Position numbers and translations under genes: made by a program. 14,533 nt of DNA from Clostridiaceae bacterium. Lineage in GTDB: Bacteria; Bacillota; Clostridia; Acetivibrionales; DTU013. The DNA lies in the NCBI GenBank assembly GCA_012799845.1, contig JAAZKL010000205.1, forward strand, positions 1-14,533, read 5' to 3'. Positions 6,751 through 13,857 of the stretch are shown here, piece after piece (position 1 is the stretch's first letter; the number at the start of each line of letters is the position of its first letter). Below the pieces are notes generated by a model that was given only the letters and a program-made list of their open reading frames with translations, did not search any database and had not been told where the DNA came from.

Positions 6751-8466
6751 CTACTTGCCGCTGAGAGCCCATTTTGCACGAAGGTCCGCCAGGTTGAACG
6801 ACTGCCAGTCGGAATCAGCATAAAGGCTTTCTTTCCTTCTCCCCAGGATCTCACGTGCTTTTTCCGCTACTTCCGGGTCACCGGAGTCCGCCAGTTTGAC
6901 AAGTTCGCTGACCGCGTCATTTGACAGGTTAGAAAAATAGTGCATGTCTATTTTCCCTGTCTTGTAATACCTTTCGACATTTTTACTGGCTATTATGGCA
7001 TCGACATTTATATAGTTGATGACGGTAAAAGCGATCACGGCGACAGCAATATATGGTTTGAGCAGCGGAAGGCGGTCATTCCAGACCCTGACTATAGTTA
7101 TTATAAAAAGTACGAACAGGAATATCATGAACGCCTGGGTCATTATGCGAAGGAACGTAAATCCATATGCTTCTTCATACAGCAGCATCCTGTAATATGC
7201 GGACGCAAGCATTACAAGTGTACAGCAGATCGTTATCGTACTAAGCAGCCTGAACGTGCTATGCAAACCGCAAGTCCCCTTTTTCGTATATGTGAGGGTC
7301 AGCGCCAGCAGTCCCATGTTCAGCAGCGATACCACTATCAGTTCCGTAAAGCCGCTGCGCGCGTATTCGGAATATGTGAATCCTTCAGGAAGTCCGGATC
7401 TGCCGAACAGATATGTAAACTGTATGATGACGAAAAAGATATACAACAGATCGATGGAAGCAGTCACGGTAATCAGGACCACGGGATCCCATTTTCTTTT
7501 TTCATCTGCTGTTTTGCCGGATATGAGCCCGTTAGCACTGCTTAAAAACTTCTCTTTGCGTTTCAGGCTCCATATATAGCTGAATGAGATCAGGAAAATG
7601 AACACTGTCACAAATGCCTTACCCAGGAATCTATCAAAATTTATGGTATCCAGATATTCAGGCACGTTTTCCATGATCTTCCCGAACACCATGTCTGCCG
7701 AAGACAGCAGGAGCACCAGTATCAACAGTATGGGCAGGGCAATGACAATACCTGCAAGTATCCGGACCCCTGTGGATTTTTTCCCTCCACCTGACCTGCT
7801 GCGCAGTATCGAGGCAAATATCCGAAAGGGCTTTGCCAAGTGGATCAGGCTTCTTGCGAATGCGCCGAGAAACAGGTCTGCAATTATGCCGGGGCTGTAC
7901 CACCTGTAACTGTTTGCTCCTGTCATCAGAACAGTCTGCATGATAATGAGCCATGGGAGTGCAAGGATATTGAGCACCATCAGTGTTATATTCCTGTACA
8001 TGAAGAATGTCAGCGATATCAACATGACAGGGACGCACAGGAACCATGCGAACAGGTCCTTTTTCCCGGGAACAGGACGCACATATGCAAAAAGCAGCAT
8101 ATAGAAAGCTATTACGAATAATGGGACAGAAATGCCCGGATCTTTACCGTAAAACAGCCAGGTGAACAATATCCCAAGCAGCAGAGCCCCCGCCAGGAAC
8201 AGCTTGTCTTCCTTCAGGTACACCGGTGCTGCCGGTATATCCGCCGGTATATCCGCCGGCACAGCATTCGTATCTGTCGACGCTGCATTTGTACCCGTCG
8301 GTGCTTCCATTGCGCCATCATTCGGCTGGTGCTTCTCTTCACTTGCAGGTTGGTGCAGCTCCGAACCTGCGGGCTGGCTCTGTTCCATGCTTGCAGCCCG
8401 GTGCTGTTCCGGACCGGTAAGCACCTGCTGCTCACCGATGGCAATGTGCTTGTTATCTTCCGTCAA
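6751..8466 (-). CDS. DUF4173 polytopic membrane protein
   Basis: 571 residues with about a dozen membrane segments from residue ~85 to ~470. The C-terminal region has the DUF4173 signature: INYINVDAIIASKNVERYYKTG, then YFSNLSNDAVSELV and a short helical repeat-like end. Function is unknown. Residues 1-75 are a hydrophilic, Gln/Pro/Ala-rich region with imperfect repeats (for example QPAGSELHQPASEEKHQP and a tandem PADI) that I would place outside the conserved core. The start is a TTG at 8466, because an in-frame TGA lies directly upstream and the next ATG is 26 codons in. Seven consecutive G residues nine bases before the TTG act as the likely ribosome binding site. It follows the FkbH-like gene after 65 bp on the same strand with no terminator, so it may be co-transcribed with the acylation genes; a functional link is not shown. 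Confidence 0.85.
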   Translation of the reverse strand: MTEDNKHIAIGEQQVLTGPEQHRAASMEQSQPAGSELHQPASEEKHQPNDGAMEAPTGTNAASTDTNAVPADIPADIPAAPVYLKEDKLFLAGALLLGILFTWLFYGKDPGISVPLFVIAFYMLLFAYVRPVPGKKDLFAWFLCVPVMLISLTFFMYRNITLMVLNILALPWLIIMQTVLMTGANSYRWYSPGIIADLFLGAFARSLIHLAKPFRIFASILRSRSGGGKKSTGVRILAGIVIALPILLILVLLLSSADMVFGKIMENVPEYLDTINFDRFLGKAFVTVFIFLISFSYIWSLKRKEKFLSSANGLISGKTADEKRKWDPVVLITVTASIDLLYIFFVIIQFTYLFGRSGLPEGFTYSEYARSGFTELIVVSLLNMGLLALTLTYTKKGTCGLHSTFRLLSTITICCTLVMLASAYYRMLLYEEAYGFTFLRIMTQAFMIFLFVLFIITIVRVWNDRLPLLKPYIAVAVIAFTVINYINVDAIIASKNVERYYKTGKIDMHYFSNLSNDAVSELVKLADSGDPEVAEKAREILGRRKESLYADSDWQSFNLADLRAKWALSGK

Positions 8467-8531
8467 TCAAATCAACCCCCCCACAGATATATGTTTATTA
8501 CAGGACAGTTGTGTATTCAAAAACCGATGCC

Positions 8532-9572
8532 TTACTTTACAATAAACTTCAGATAGGAAGGATACTGCTTCTCTCCGCTGCCCCTGTACTCAAGCCCGAT
8601 CGCGCCATTCCCGCCGGAACTGTCATCCGTATCGGTTTCTTCGAAGCCCATGAGCTTATATGTGATATACATGACCCTGTTCCTGCCTGTGTCGATAAAG
8701 TCCGCAACAAGTTTTTTCCCTTTCTCCCCGGCAATCTTCACAACATGCACGAGAAGCGCAGACCCGATGCCCCGGGTCATTACACGGCAGGACATCAGCA
8801 GAAGCTTTATCCTCAGTTCATCCTTCCTGTCCTCAAGCAGGACCAGGCCTATTTTCCCGTATGGCCCGAATTTGTCCTTCAGTTCGGCGATCAGAAAGAT
8901 ATGGTCCTTCGATGATATAAATCTTTCAAGTTCTTCGTAACTGTATGTCAGTCCGGTGGAGTTGAGCTGGTTCGTACGTATCGTAAGCTCTTCCACCCTC
9001 TCGAGATCGCCCTTCGCCACAGGAGCCACGGTGAGTTCCATGGCGAGCGTCGCGAGAAATTCCTCGCTGGAGCCCTTGAAGGTACTCTCTGCGTTTTTTC
9101 TTTCAAGGTCGGCCTGGTACATTTTCCTGCGCATCCTGGAATCCTCGGTGATGAATTTGGGCATGAACCTTTCCATGCGCAGCAGGTCCCTGTATTCGGC
9201 CGCGTCCAGGGTCAGGACCTCGGGCAGCACAAAATTCACTTCTTCCAGCTCTGACGGCTGGTCATCTATGAATGCGAACGTGTCCGTGCTGATATTGAGC
9301 GACGTCGCGATCTCCTTAATGGATTCCGCCTTACTGCCCCACCCTATCTGCGGGTATATGAAGTATTCATCTATGCCGAATTCCTGGAGCTTTCCCATCG
9401 CATCGTCCCTGTCGTTTTTACTGGCGATGGAAAGCAGTATCCCACGCCTGTCAAACTCTTTCAGAATGTCTGTTATGCCCTCCCTGAGCACGACGTCCCT
9501 GTCCTCAAGGAGTACCCCGTCCCAGATCGTGTTGTCGAGATCCCACACCAGGCATTTTATTTTTTTAGACAT
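8532..9572 (-). CDS. FkbH-like HAD-IIIC family enzyme, probable ACP-charging enzyme
   Basis: 346 residues. Characterised FkbH-type enzymes take 1,3-bisphosphoglycerate, remove phosphate and load the glyceryl group onto the phosphopantetheine of a dedicated acyl carrier protein. HAD motifs are intact: WDLDNT with Asp11 and Asp13, IASKND with Ser51, GSK with Lys81, and FIDDQPSELEEV with Asp103 and Asp104. The C-terminal half (~180-346) is the GNAT-like part typical of FkbH, with RTNQLNSTG, KFGPYGKIGLV and LLLMSCRVMTRGIGSALL. Length is that of a stand-alone FkbH. AAGGGGA lies before the ATG at 9572. The carrier protein gene ends 80 bp upstream on the same strand. No dehydrogenase or methyltransferase of the methoxymalonyl pathway is present in the window, so the cargo may stay glyceryl. 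The substrate is inferred from family members, not shown. Confidence 0.92.
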   Translation of the reverse strand: MSKKIKCLVWDLDNTIWDGVLLEDRDVVLREGITDILKEFDRRGILLSIASKNDRDDAMGKLQEFGIDEYFIYPQIGWGSKAESIKEIATSLNISTDTFAFIDDQPSELEEVNFVLPEVLTLDAAEYRDLLRMERFMPKFITEDSRMRRKMYQADLERKNAESTFKGSSEEFLATLAMELTVAPVAKGDLERVEELTIRTNQLNSTGLTYSYEELERFISSKDHIFLIAELKDKFGPYGKIGLVLLEDRKDELRIKLLLMSCRVMTRGIGSALLVHVVKIAGEKGKKLVADFIDTGRNRVMYITYKLMGFEETDTDDSSGGNGAIGLEYRGSGEKQYPSYLKFIVK

Positions 9573-9652
9573 ACCTGCATCCCCTTTTGTTTCTCAGATG
9601 TATACGTATCCCTTCAGGTTCCATGGCTGGTACCTGCCGCTTTTTTCTTCCC

Positions 9653-9895
9653 TTATACTTTTCCCTGGATAGACCTTTCCACCACAGCCGTTATGCTGTC
9701 AATGGTCCTGAAGTTCTTCTCATTTATGTCTTTGTTTTTGATTTTTATCCTGAAGGTCTCCTCAAGAAAGACGACCATTTCGAGAGCGAACAGCGAATTG
9801 ACGTATCCACCTTTGAACAGGTCCGTATCGTACGCCAGATCGCCCGCTTTCCCCCGGCTTTTAAAGAATTCCATGATCTTTTCTCTTGTATCCAT
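9653..9895 (-). CDS. Acyl carrier protein paired with the FkbH-like enzyme
   Basis: An 80-residue carrier protein. The helix-II motif GGYVNSLFALEMVVFLEE places the phosphopantetheine-bearing Ser at residue 34. Here the usual DSL is NSL, and the block is close to the ACPs that partner FkbH in glyceryl or methoxymalonyl extender pathways (FkbJ type, GFVNSLFAMQLV as I recall it). This supports a dedicated carrier and not the fatty-acid ACP. ATG at 9895 is chosen because GGTGGGGA lies eight bases before it; the ATG at 9904, three codons earlier, has that site too close. The open frame continues upstream to 10048, but that part is Cys/Arg-rich and does not resemble an ACP. By analogy with DltC it would deliver the acyl group to the membrane-bound MBOAT protein encoded upstream. 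Confidence 0.9.
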   Translation of the reverse strand: MDTREKIMEFFKSRGKAGDLAYDTDLFKGGYVNSLFALEMVVFLEETFRIKIKNKDINEKNFRTIDSITAVVERSIQGKV

Positions 9896-10132
9896 ATCGT
9901 TCATCCCCACCCGATCCAAGATATTAAGAAATTTATTACTGGGCGGCATCATACCGCCGCCAGGCCTTTCGAAGCAATATTCAGCACACCTGTGGAAATA
10001 TGCTGCGCACTTTCGACTGTTCCGTGCGCGGTGAAATGCCCGGTACATTTATTTTATCACAGTCACGGCAATTTTTTCACATTCGCGGCGGAGTTCCGGA
10101 TCCGGGACAGATCACTCAAAATGACCCGGCCT

Positions 10133-10164
10133 GATATTCAGGCTGATCGATCCGGCTGAATATC
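10133..10164. repeat. Inverted repeat, possible hairpin
   Basis: GATATTCAG (10133-10141) and CTGAATATC (10156-10164) are perfect nine-base arms around a 14-base spacer that itself contains the palindrome GATCGATC. It lies about 90 bases after the stop of the fusion-protein gene. There is no T-tract next to it on either strand, so it is not a standard intrinsic terminator; it could slow decay of the upstream mRNA or bind a protein. Confidence 0.5.
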
Positions 10165-10175
10165 CAATATAGACG

Positions 10176-10230
10176 GTCACGCCGGATATTCTATATGAGT
10201 AAACACATCATCAATATGAGTAGTCACGCC
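10176..10230. repeat. Nested direct repeats between fusion gene and ACP gene
   Basis: GTCACGCC occurs at 10176-10183 and 10223-10230. Inside this pair, ATATGAGTA occurs at 10193-10201 and 10214-10222, with starts 21 bases apart, two turns of the helix. Such spacing would place two bound proteins on the same DNA face. The block overlaps a candidate promoter, so a regulatory role is possible; that is inference. Confidence 0.5.
10188..10214 (-). promoter_or_regulatory. Possible internal promoter for ACP and FkbH-like genes
   Basis: On the minus strand TTGATG (10214-10209) and TAGAAT (10193-10188) are separated by 15 bases, shorter than the preferred 17. The same two hexamers occur at the better 17-base spacing upstream of the MBOAT gene. 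A start here would give the ACP mRNA a leader of about 285 bases. The match could be chance in AT-rich DNA. Confidence 0.3.
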
Positions 10231-10249
10231 TGTATCTGGCCCGGGTCGC

Positions 10250-12136
10250 TTACTCCCTGTTATCAGACCTGATCCTGTCCACAAGTTCGCTGCCGGAGAT
10301 ATCTTCTGCGACCCTGTACCTCTTCATTGCCCTCAGGCTTTGAGGCAGGCCCTTGATAACAGTATTCATGCCTTCTTCCACCGTGAGCGTGATTTTGACT
10401 CCCATCTCGCTCAGCAGAACTTCGCTCAAAGTTGTATAAAACCCATTGGGATATGCGTACGCAATAACCTTGCTGTTTGTGTTCGCTTCGATCTCTTTCC
10501 TTGACCTCTCAAAGTCGCTGCGGAAAGCGGCTATATATTCCCCCTCGCTTTCGCCGGTTTTCATATAGACACCCTGCCGGTAATCACTGTCCAGTGTTTC
10601 GCTGTTGTGCATATCGTAGCTGTGGCTCTGTATGTCTATAAGTCCGCTCTTCATCATTTCCCGCGCTTCATCGAAGTTAAAGTGGTGGGTTATGGGAACA
10701 CCCGTATCCTTATAGGTGTCCGCACCCATGGACACGCCGATCACGTTGATGGTCGCAGCCATACCGTATTTTTTCAACAGCGGATAAGCCAGTTCGTAAT
10801 TGCTTCTGTAGCCGTCATCAAAAGTTATGACTACGGGGTTTTCGGGCAGTTCCTCGCCATTTTCCACATAAGAGGCCATCTGATGCAGAGTAATTGTACT
10901 GAACCCGGCTTCCTTCAGCGCGGCCAGGTGTTCCTCGAACCTCCCGGGAGTGACCACGGAACTGTTGGTCACCTCGTCATCGATGTGATGGTACATGAGT
11001 ATTGGAACATTGGCGCTGTAACTCTTCATGTCGGCAGGTCCTGCAGCCTGCCCGGCGTTGTTGACGTTTTCAGCAGCCGAACCGTCGGCGCTGCCGAAAT
11101 ACTCCGCCAGGTGAGAGCCTACATTTTCAGTATCGACATACCTGCCGAAATCCTCCGGGACGTATTTGCTGTCGTCTCCGAATATCCTTGCCAGCGCCAT
11201 GTCGCCAACCGCATTCCTGAAATGGTACGGGTCGTAAAAATACCTTGGCTCGAAGCTGACCGGGTTGTATCCGGAAAAATCCCAGTAGGGAGTTATCTGT
11301 GACAGGCGTGTGTGGAACTCCCACAACTGGGCTTTATCATACATATCCATCTCCGTATGGTAGATCGGAGATATGATCATCATAAATGAAACTCCCTTCT
11401 CATCGCAAAGGGATTTGATGCGCCTGATCGAACCCAGACAGTCGTCCATGGCGTCAAGCGTCACTTTCTTCAAAACAGTCCTGAAGCTCGGATAAGTTTC
11501 GAGATATTGATCCAGGCCGCCTATCCTCTCTACGTCCCTGACCGCCTTGTCGTATACTCCTGTCTCAGGAATGAACACATCATTTTCATTGACCAGGTAC
11601 CCGTCCGAGAAACGGGCGGCTATCTTGTCGATCGCGTAAGACGGATTTGAAAAAAGATACTTGCCGTAAAACAGCAGCAGCGGAGAACCGTCCACCTTTG
11701 CGTGGAGATTGGCCTTCATGTTATCCGCTTCCGTATCGTATTTAACGGTTTCCTCGAGACCCATGCTGACTATTATGTTTTTGGGAGAATAGTTATCGAG
11801 TATATACCTGGCGGTCATCTCGATATCGTACATATCGCCGCCGTACATCAGCATGTTGTAAAAGCTGGCACCCCCATAATATTTATTGAGCGCTTCAGTT
11901 GAATATGAACCGGTCTTTGAACAGCCGATTATATATGAATCATATTTTCCGTGATGTCTGTCCAGGTACGCTATTTTAGAAATCCTCGGATTCTGGGTCA
12001 TATTATATGAGTACCAGTCGAAAATCACATCCCCGAAAATGCCGAAAGGATCCACAAGCGCATTGAACCCTGCTGTAAGCGCACCCACTGCTATAATGGC
12101 CGATATGAAAATAGCGATCCACTTTTTGAAACTCAT
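10250..12136 (-). CDS. Membrane-anchored fusion: SGNH acyltransferase/esterase-like domain plus CE4 polysaccharide deacetylase
   Basis: 628 residues. An N-terminal segment (5-25) anchors or exports it. Residues ~30-325 look like an SGNH-type domain of the DltD/AlgJ/AlgX kind: IIGCSKTGSYS with candidate nucleophile Ser73, and YDPYHF with Asp302 and His305 as the Asp-x-x-His pair. Residues ~345-375 form an Ala/Gly/Asn-rich linker. Residues ~376-620 form a polysaccharide deacetylase (CE4, PgaB/IcaB-like): VPILMYHHI, TFDDGY with Asp440 and Asp441, SHSYDMH with His505 and His510, and AYPNG at 561-565. All expected catalytic positions are present. The likely site of action is outside the membrane on a glycan: deacetylating N-acetyl groups and assisting O-acylation. 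It is encoded directly after the MBOAT gene (172 bp). The ATG at 12136 follows AAGGATGAG. The SGNH assignment is by motif only and is less sure than CE4. Confidence 0.88.
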   Translation of the reverse strand: MSFKKWIAIFISAIIAVGALTAGFNALVDPFGIFGDVIFDWYSYNMTQNPRISKIAYLDRHHGKYDSYIIGCSKTGSYSTEALNKYYGGASFYNMLMYGGDMYDIEMTARYILDNYSPKNIIVSMGLEETVKYDTEADNMKANLHAKVDGSPLLLFYGKYLFSNPSYAIDKIAARFSDGYLVNENDVFIPETGVYDKAVRDVERIGGLDQYLETYPSFRTVLKKVTLDAMDDCLGSIRRIKSLCDEKGVSFMMIISPIYHTEMDMYDKAQLWEFHTRLSQITPYWDFSGYNPVSFEPRYFYDPYHFRNAVGDMALARIFGDDSKYVPEDFGRYVDTENVGSHLAEYFGSADGSAAENVNNAGQAAGPADMKSYSANVPILMYHHIDDEVTNSSVVTPGRFEEHLAALKEAGFSTITLHQMASYVENGEELPENPVVITFDDGYRSNYELAYPLLKKYGMAATINVIGVSMGADTYKDTGVPITHHFNFDEAREMMKSGLIDIQSHSYDMHNSETLDSDYRQGVYMKTGESEGEYIAAFRSDFERSRKEIEANTNSKVIAYAYPNGFYTTLSEVLLSEMGVKITLTVEEGMNTVIKGLPQSLRAMKRYRVAEDISGSELVDRIRSDNRE

Positions 12137-12168
12137 TGCTATCTCATCCTTATTTCCAAAATGTCCCG

Positions 12169-12183
12169 GGAACAGCCTGTTCC
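12169..12183. promoter_or_regulatory. 15-bp palindrome ahead of the fusion gene
   Basis: GGAACAG and CTGTTCC are perfect seven-base arms around one central C, 33 bases upstream of the fusion-gene start in the 172-bp gap after the MBOAT gene. It resembles an operator for a dimeric regulator. It contains GAAC and GTTC but five bases apart, while the Gram-positive LexA box has four, so LexA is not supported. Confidence 0.35.
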
Positions 12184-12308
12184 GCAGTTCTCAGCTTTGC
12201 GGTGATGATCCTTCAAAGGGCTGCTTCTGTTTTTCCCGCAGGACAATCGAATATTCCGGTCATGTTCGCTTTTTCTCTCCGGGCAGCGCCCCTGCTCCAT
12301 TCAGTCCA

Positions 12309-13730
12309 TCAGAACTGGAAGTACAGGAAGTTGGATACCCCTCCCATGAAAAACAACGATATCGCAAACAGCGCTCCGGCAAACACCGCATGATACAATT
12401 TGGGCCTGTATTCCGTAAGAAATTCCCTGGTATTCGGCGCAAAGAAACAGATGCATGCCCCTGTGATGATCAAAACTGTTTCATACAGGTTTTTGCCGAC
12501 GTAATCCAGACCTGAACCCAGGAAATCCCTGAACCCGCTCAGTGCCGGCCTTATATCGAACATCGTCCTGTAGACATTAAGCGCCTGCGTCATTCCGTTC
12601 GCGTCGAACAGCACCCTCGTTACGAGGACAAGGAAAAATGTCAGCGCCCATGCCAGCGGGAAAGGCAGCTTCTTTCTCTTCAGCGTCATAATATTGGCAA
12701 GGCAGACGAGGATACCGTTCGCCATGCCCCAGAAAACGAAATGCCAGCTGGCGCCGTGCCACAGTCCAGATACGATGAATGTAACCATTGTCGCCATCAC
12801 CAGTTTCGGGACTCCGTCCCCGAAACGGAAGATCCTTCTGAATATATAATCATAAAAGAAATTTGATACGGTGATGTTCCATCTCCTCCAGAAATCCGCG
12901 AAGTTGCGCGCCTTATACGGCGAGTCGAAGTTTTCGGGCAGCTTTATATTAAAAAACAGCCCCAGCCCAAGGGCCATATCTATATAACCTGAAAAATCAA
13001 AGTAGTATGCAAATGTGTATGCAAGGACAGCTCCCCATGCCTCGAAGAAACTGCCGTTCCCCATAACGTTGTAAAAATGCTGCGCATGGCTTATCAGCGG
13101 GTCTGCTATCAGTATCTTCTTGGCGCATCCCATGGAAAACAGCATGATTCCCTTAATTATATTCGACGTGTCGACCCGTCTGACCTTTTCCGCCCGGATC
13201 TGTTCCATCATGTAGTCATGGCGGACTATAGGACCTACGATCAGTTGGGGGAAAAAAGTCACAAACACCGCAAACTCCAGGAATGTGCTGTCTTCACTCT
13301 CTCCTCTGTAAGTGTCTATGACATGGGCAAGTATCTGGAACGTATAGAACGATATTCCGATGGGCAGCACAATGTCGTACAGGATATAGTCTGTTCCGAA
13401 TACGTAGTTCACGTTTTTAATGAAAAAATTCATGTATTTGAAATAAAAAAGGAGGCCCAGGTTCTCCAGTACTGCCAGCGCCAGGAGCAGCTTCGGCGCC
13501 ACCCGTCTGCCCCGGTTTTTCCTGAGCAGCTTCAAAATAAAATAATTGAAAACTACCGTTCCTGCCAATAGCGGTAGAAAAGCAATGTTCCCATGAGCGT
13601 AGAAATATAGGGATGCCGCAACCAGGCATGCTTTTGCCGGCCTGTCGCCCGCAAGCTTCTGTACCATGAAATAAACCGTAAAAACTATCGGCAAGAAAAC
13701 AAAAATGAATGTGTATGATGAAAAAATCAT
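12309..13730 (-). CDS. MBOAT-family O-acyltransferase (AlgI/DltB-like)
   Basis: 473 residues, polytopic. MBOAT proteins of this branch move acyl groups across the membrane to O-acylate exported polymers: alginate by AlgI, teichoic acids by DltB. The start MIFSSYTFIFVFLPIVF and the end NFLYFQF are typical for the AlgI group. The core has LPIGISFYTFQ (~122-132), DFWRRWNITVSNFFYDYIF (279-297) and SGLWHGASWHF with the catalytic His325 and a second His330. Length lies between DltB (~400) and AlgI (~520). The ATG at 13730 has AAGGGA seven bases upstream. It is the first gene of the cluster and has a good promoter. Its acyl donor is probably the ACP encoded downstream, as DltC serves DltB; its acceptor is probably the glycan that the fused CE4 domain acts on. 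The donor and acceptor assignments are inference. Confidence 0.95.
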   Translation of the reverse strand: MIFSSYTFIFVFLPIVFTVYFMVQKLAGDRPAKACLVAASLYFYAHGNIAFLPLLAGTVVFNYFILKLLRKNRGRRVAPKLLLALAVLENLGLLFYFKYMNFFIKNVNYVFGTDYILYDIVLPIGISFYTFQILAHVIDTYRGESEDSTFLEFAVFVTFFPQLIVGPIVRHDYMMEQIRAEKVRRVDTSNIIKGIMLFSMGCAKKILIADPLISHAQHFYNVMGNGSFFEAWGAVLAYTFAYYFDFSGYIDMALGLGLFFNIKLPENFDSPYKARNFADFWRRWNITVSNFFYDYIFRRIFRFGDGVPKLVMATMVTFIVSGLWHGASWHFVFWGMANGILVCLANIMTLKRKKLPFPLAWALTFFLVLVTRVLFDANGMTQALNVYRTMFDIRPALSGFRDFLGSGLDYVGKNLYETVLIITGACICFFAPNTREFLTEYRPKLYHAVFAGALFAISLFFMGGVSNFLYFQF

Positions 13731-13791
13731 ATGTATATCCCTTCAAAAACACGCATGCTGCCGGGCATGTCCAAAAACCCGGAACGCTGTA

Positions 13792-13820
13792 ATTCTAACA
13801 TATTATGCACGGTACATCAA
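13792..13820 (-). promoter_or_regulatory. Promoter of the MBOAT-led cluster
   Basis: On the minus strand TTGATG (13820-13815), exactly 17 bases, then TAGAAT (13797-13792): four of six and five of six to the sigma-A consensus at ideal spacing. The leader to the MBOAT start is about 55 bases and contains a small CCGGG/CCCGG inverted repeat (13761-13782). This is the best promoter match in the window for the acylation genes. Confidence 0.6.
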
Positions 13821-13857
13821 CCGGCATGTTATGCGTGGTCCGAAGGTCAGGGCAGTT

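Larger units (their letters stand above)
9896..10249 (-). other. 354-bp intergenic region within the acylation cluster
   Basis: This gap separates the fusion-protein gene from the ACP gene, much longer than other gaps in the cluster. It holds a hairpin-forming inverted repeat (10133-10164), nested direct repeats (10176-10230), a possible promoter (10188-10214) and the ACP ribosome binding site. The frame upstream of the ACP start is open to 10048, but the translation is not credible as part of the ACP. No tRNA, conserved RNA or small ORF with a good ribosome binding site was recognised. Confidence 0.6.

Noticed and set aside
9896..10048. N-terminal extension of the ACP frame to 10048
   Set aside because: The extra residues are Arg/Cys/His-rich and unlike carrier proteins; the best ribosome binding site serves the ATG at 9895, giving a normal ACP length.
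10133..10164. Intrinsic terminator between fusion gene and ACP gene
   Set aside because: The inverted repeat has a 14-base loop, AT-rich arms and no T-tract on either strand.
10607..11302. 231-codon plus-strand ORF inside the fusion gene
   Set aside because: It is antisense to the SGNH-CE4 frame, where catalytic motifs of both domains are intact; no ribosome binding site or family pattern supports it.
12169..12183. LexA (SOS) box
   Set aside because: GAAC and GTTC are five bases apart; the Gram-positive LexA site needs four.
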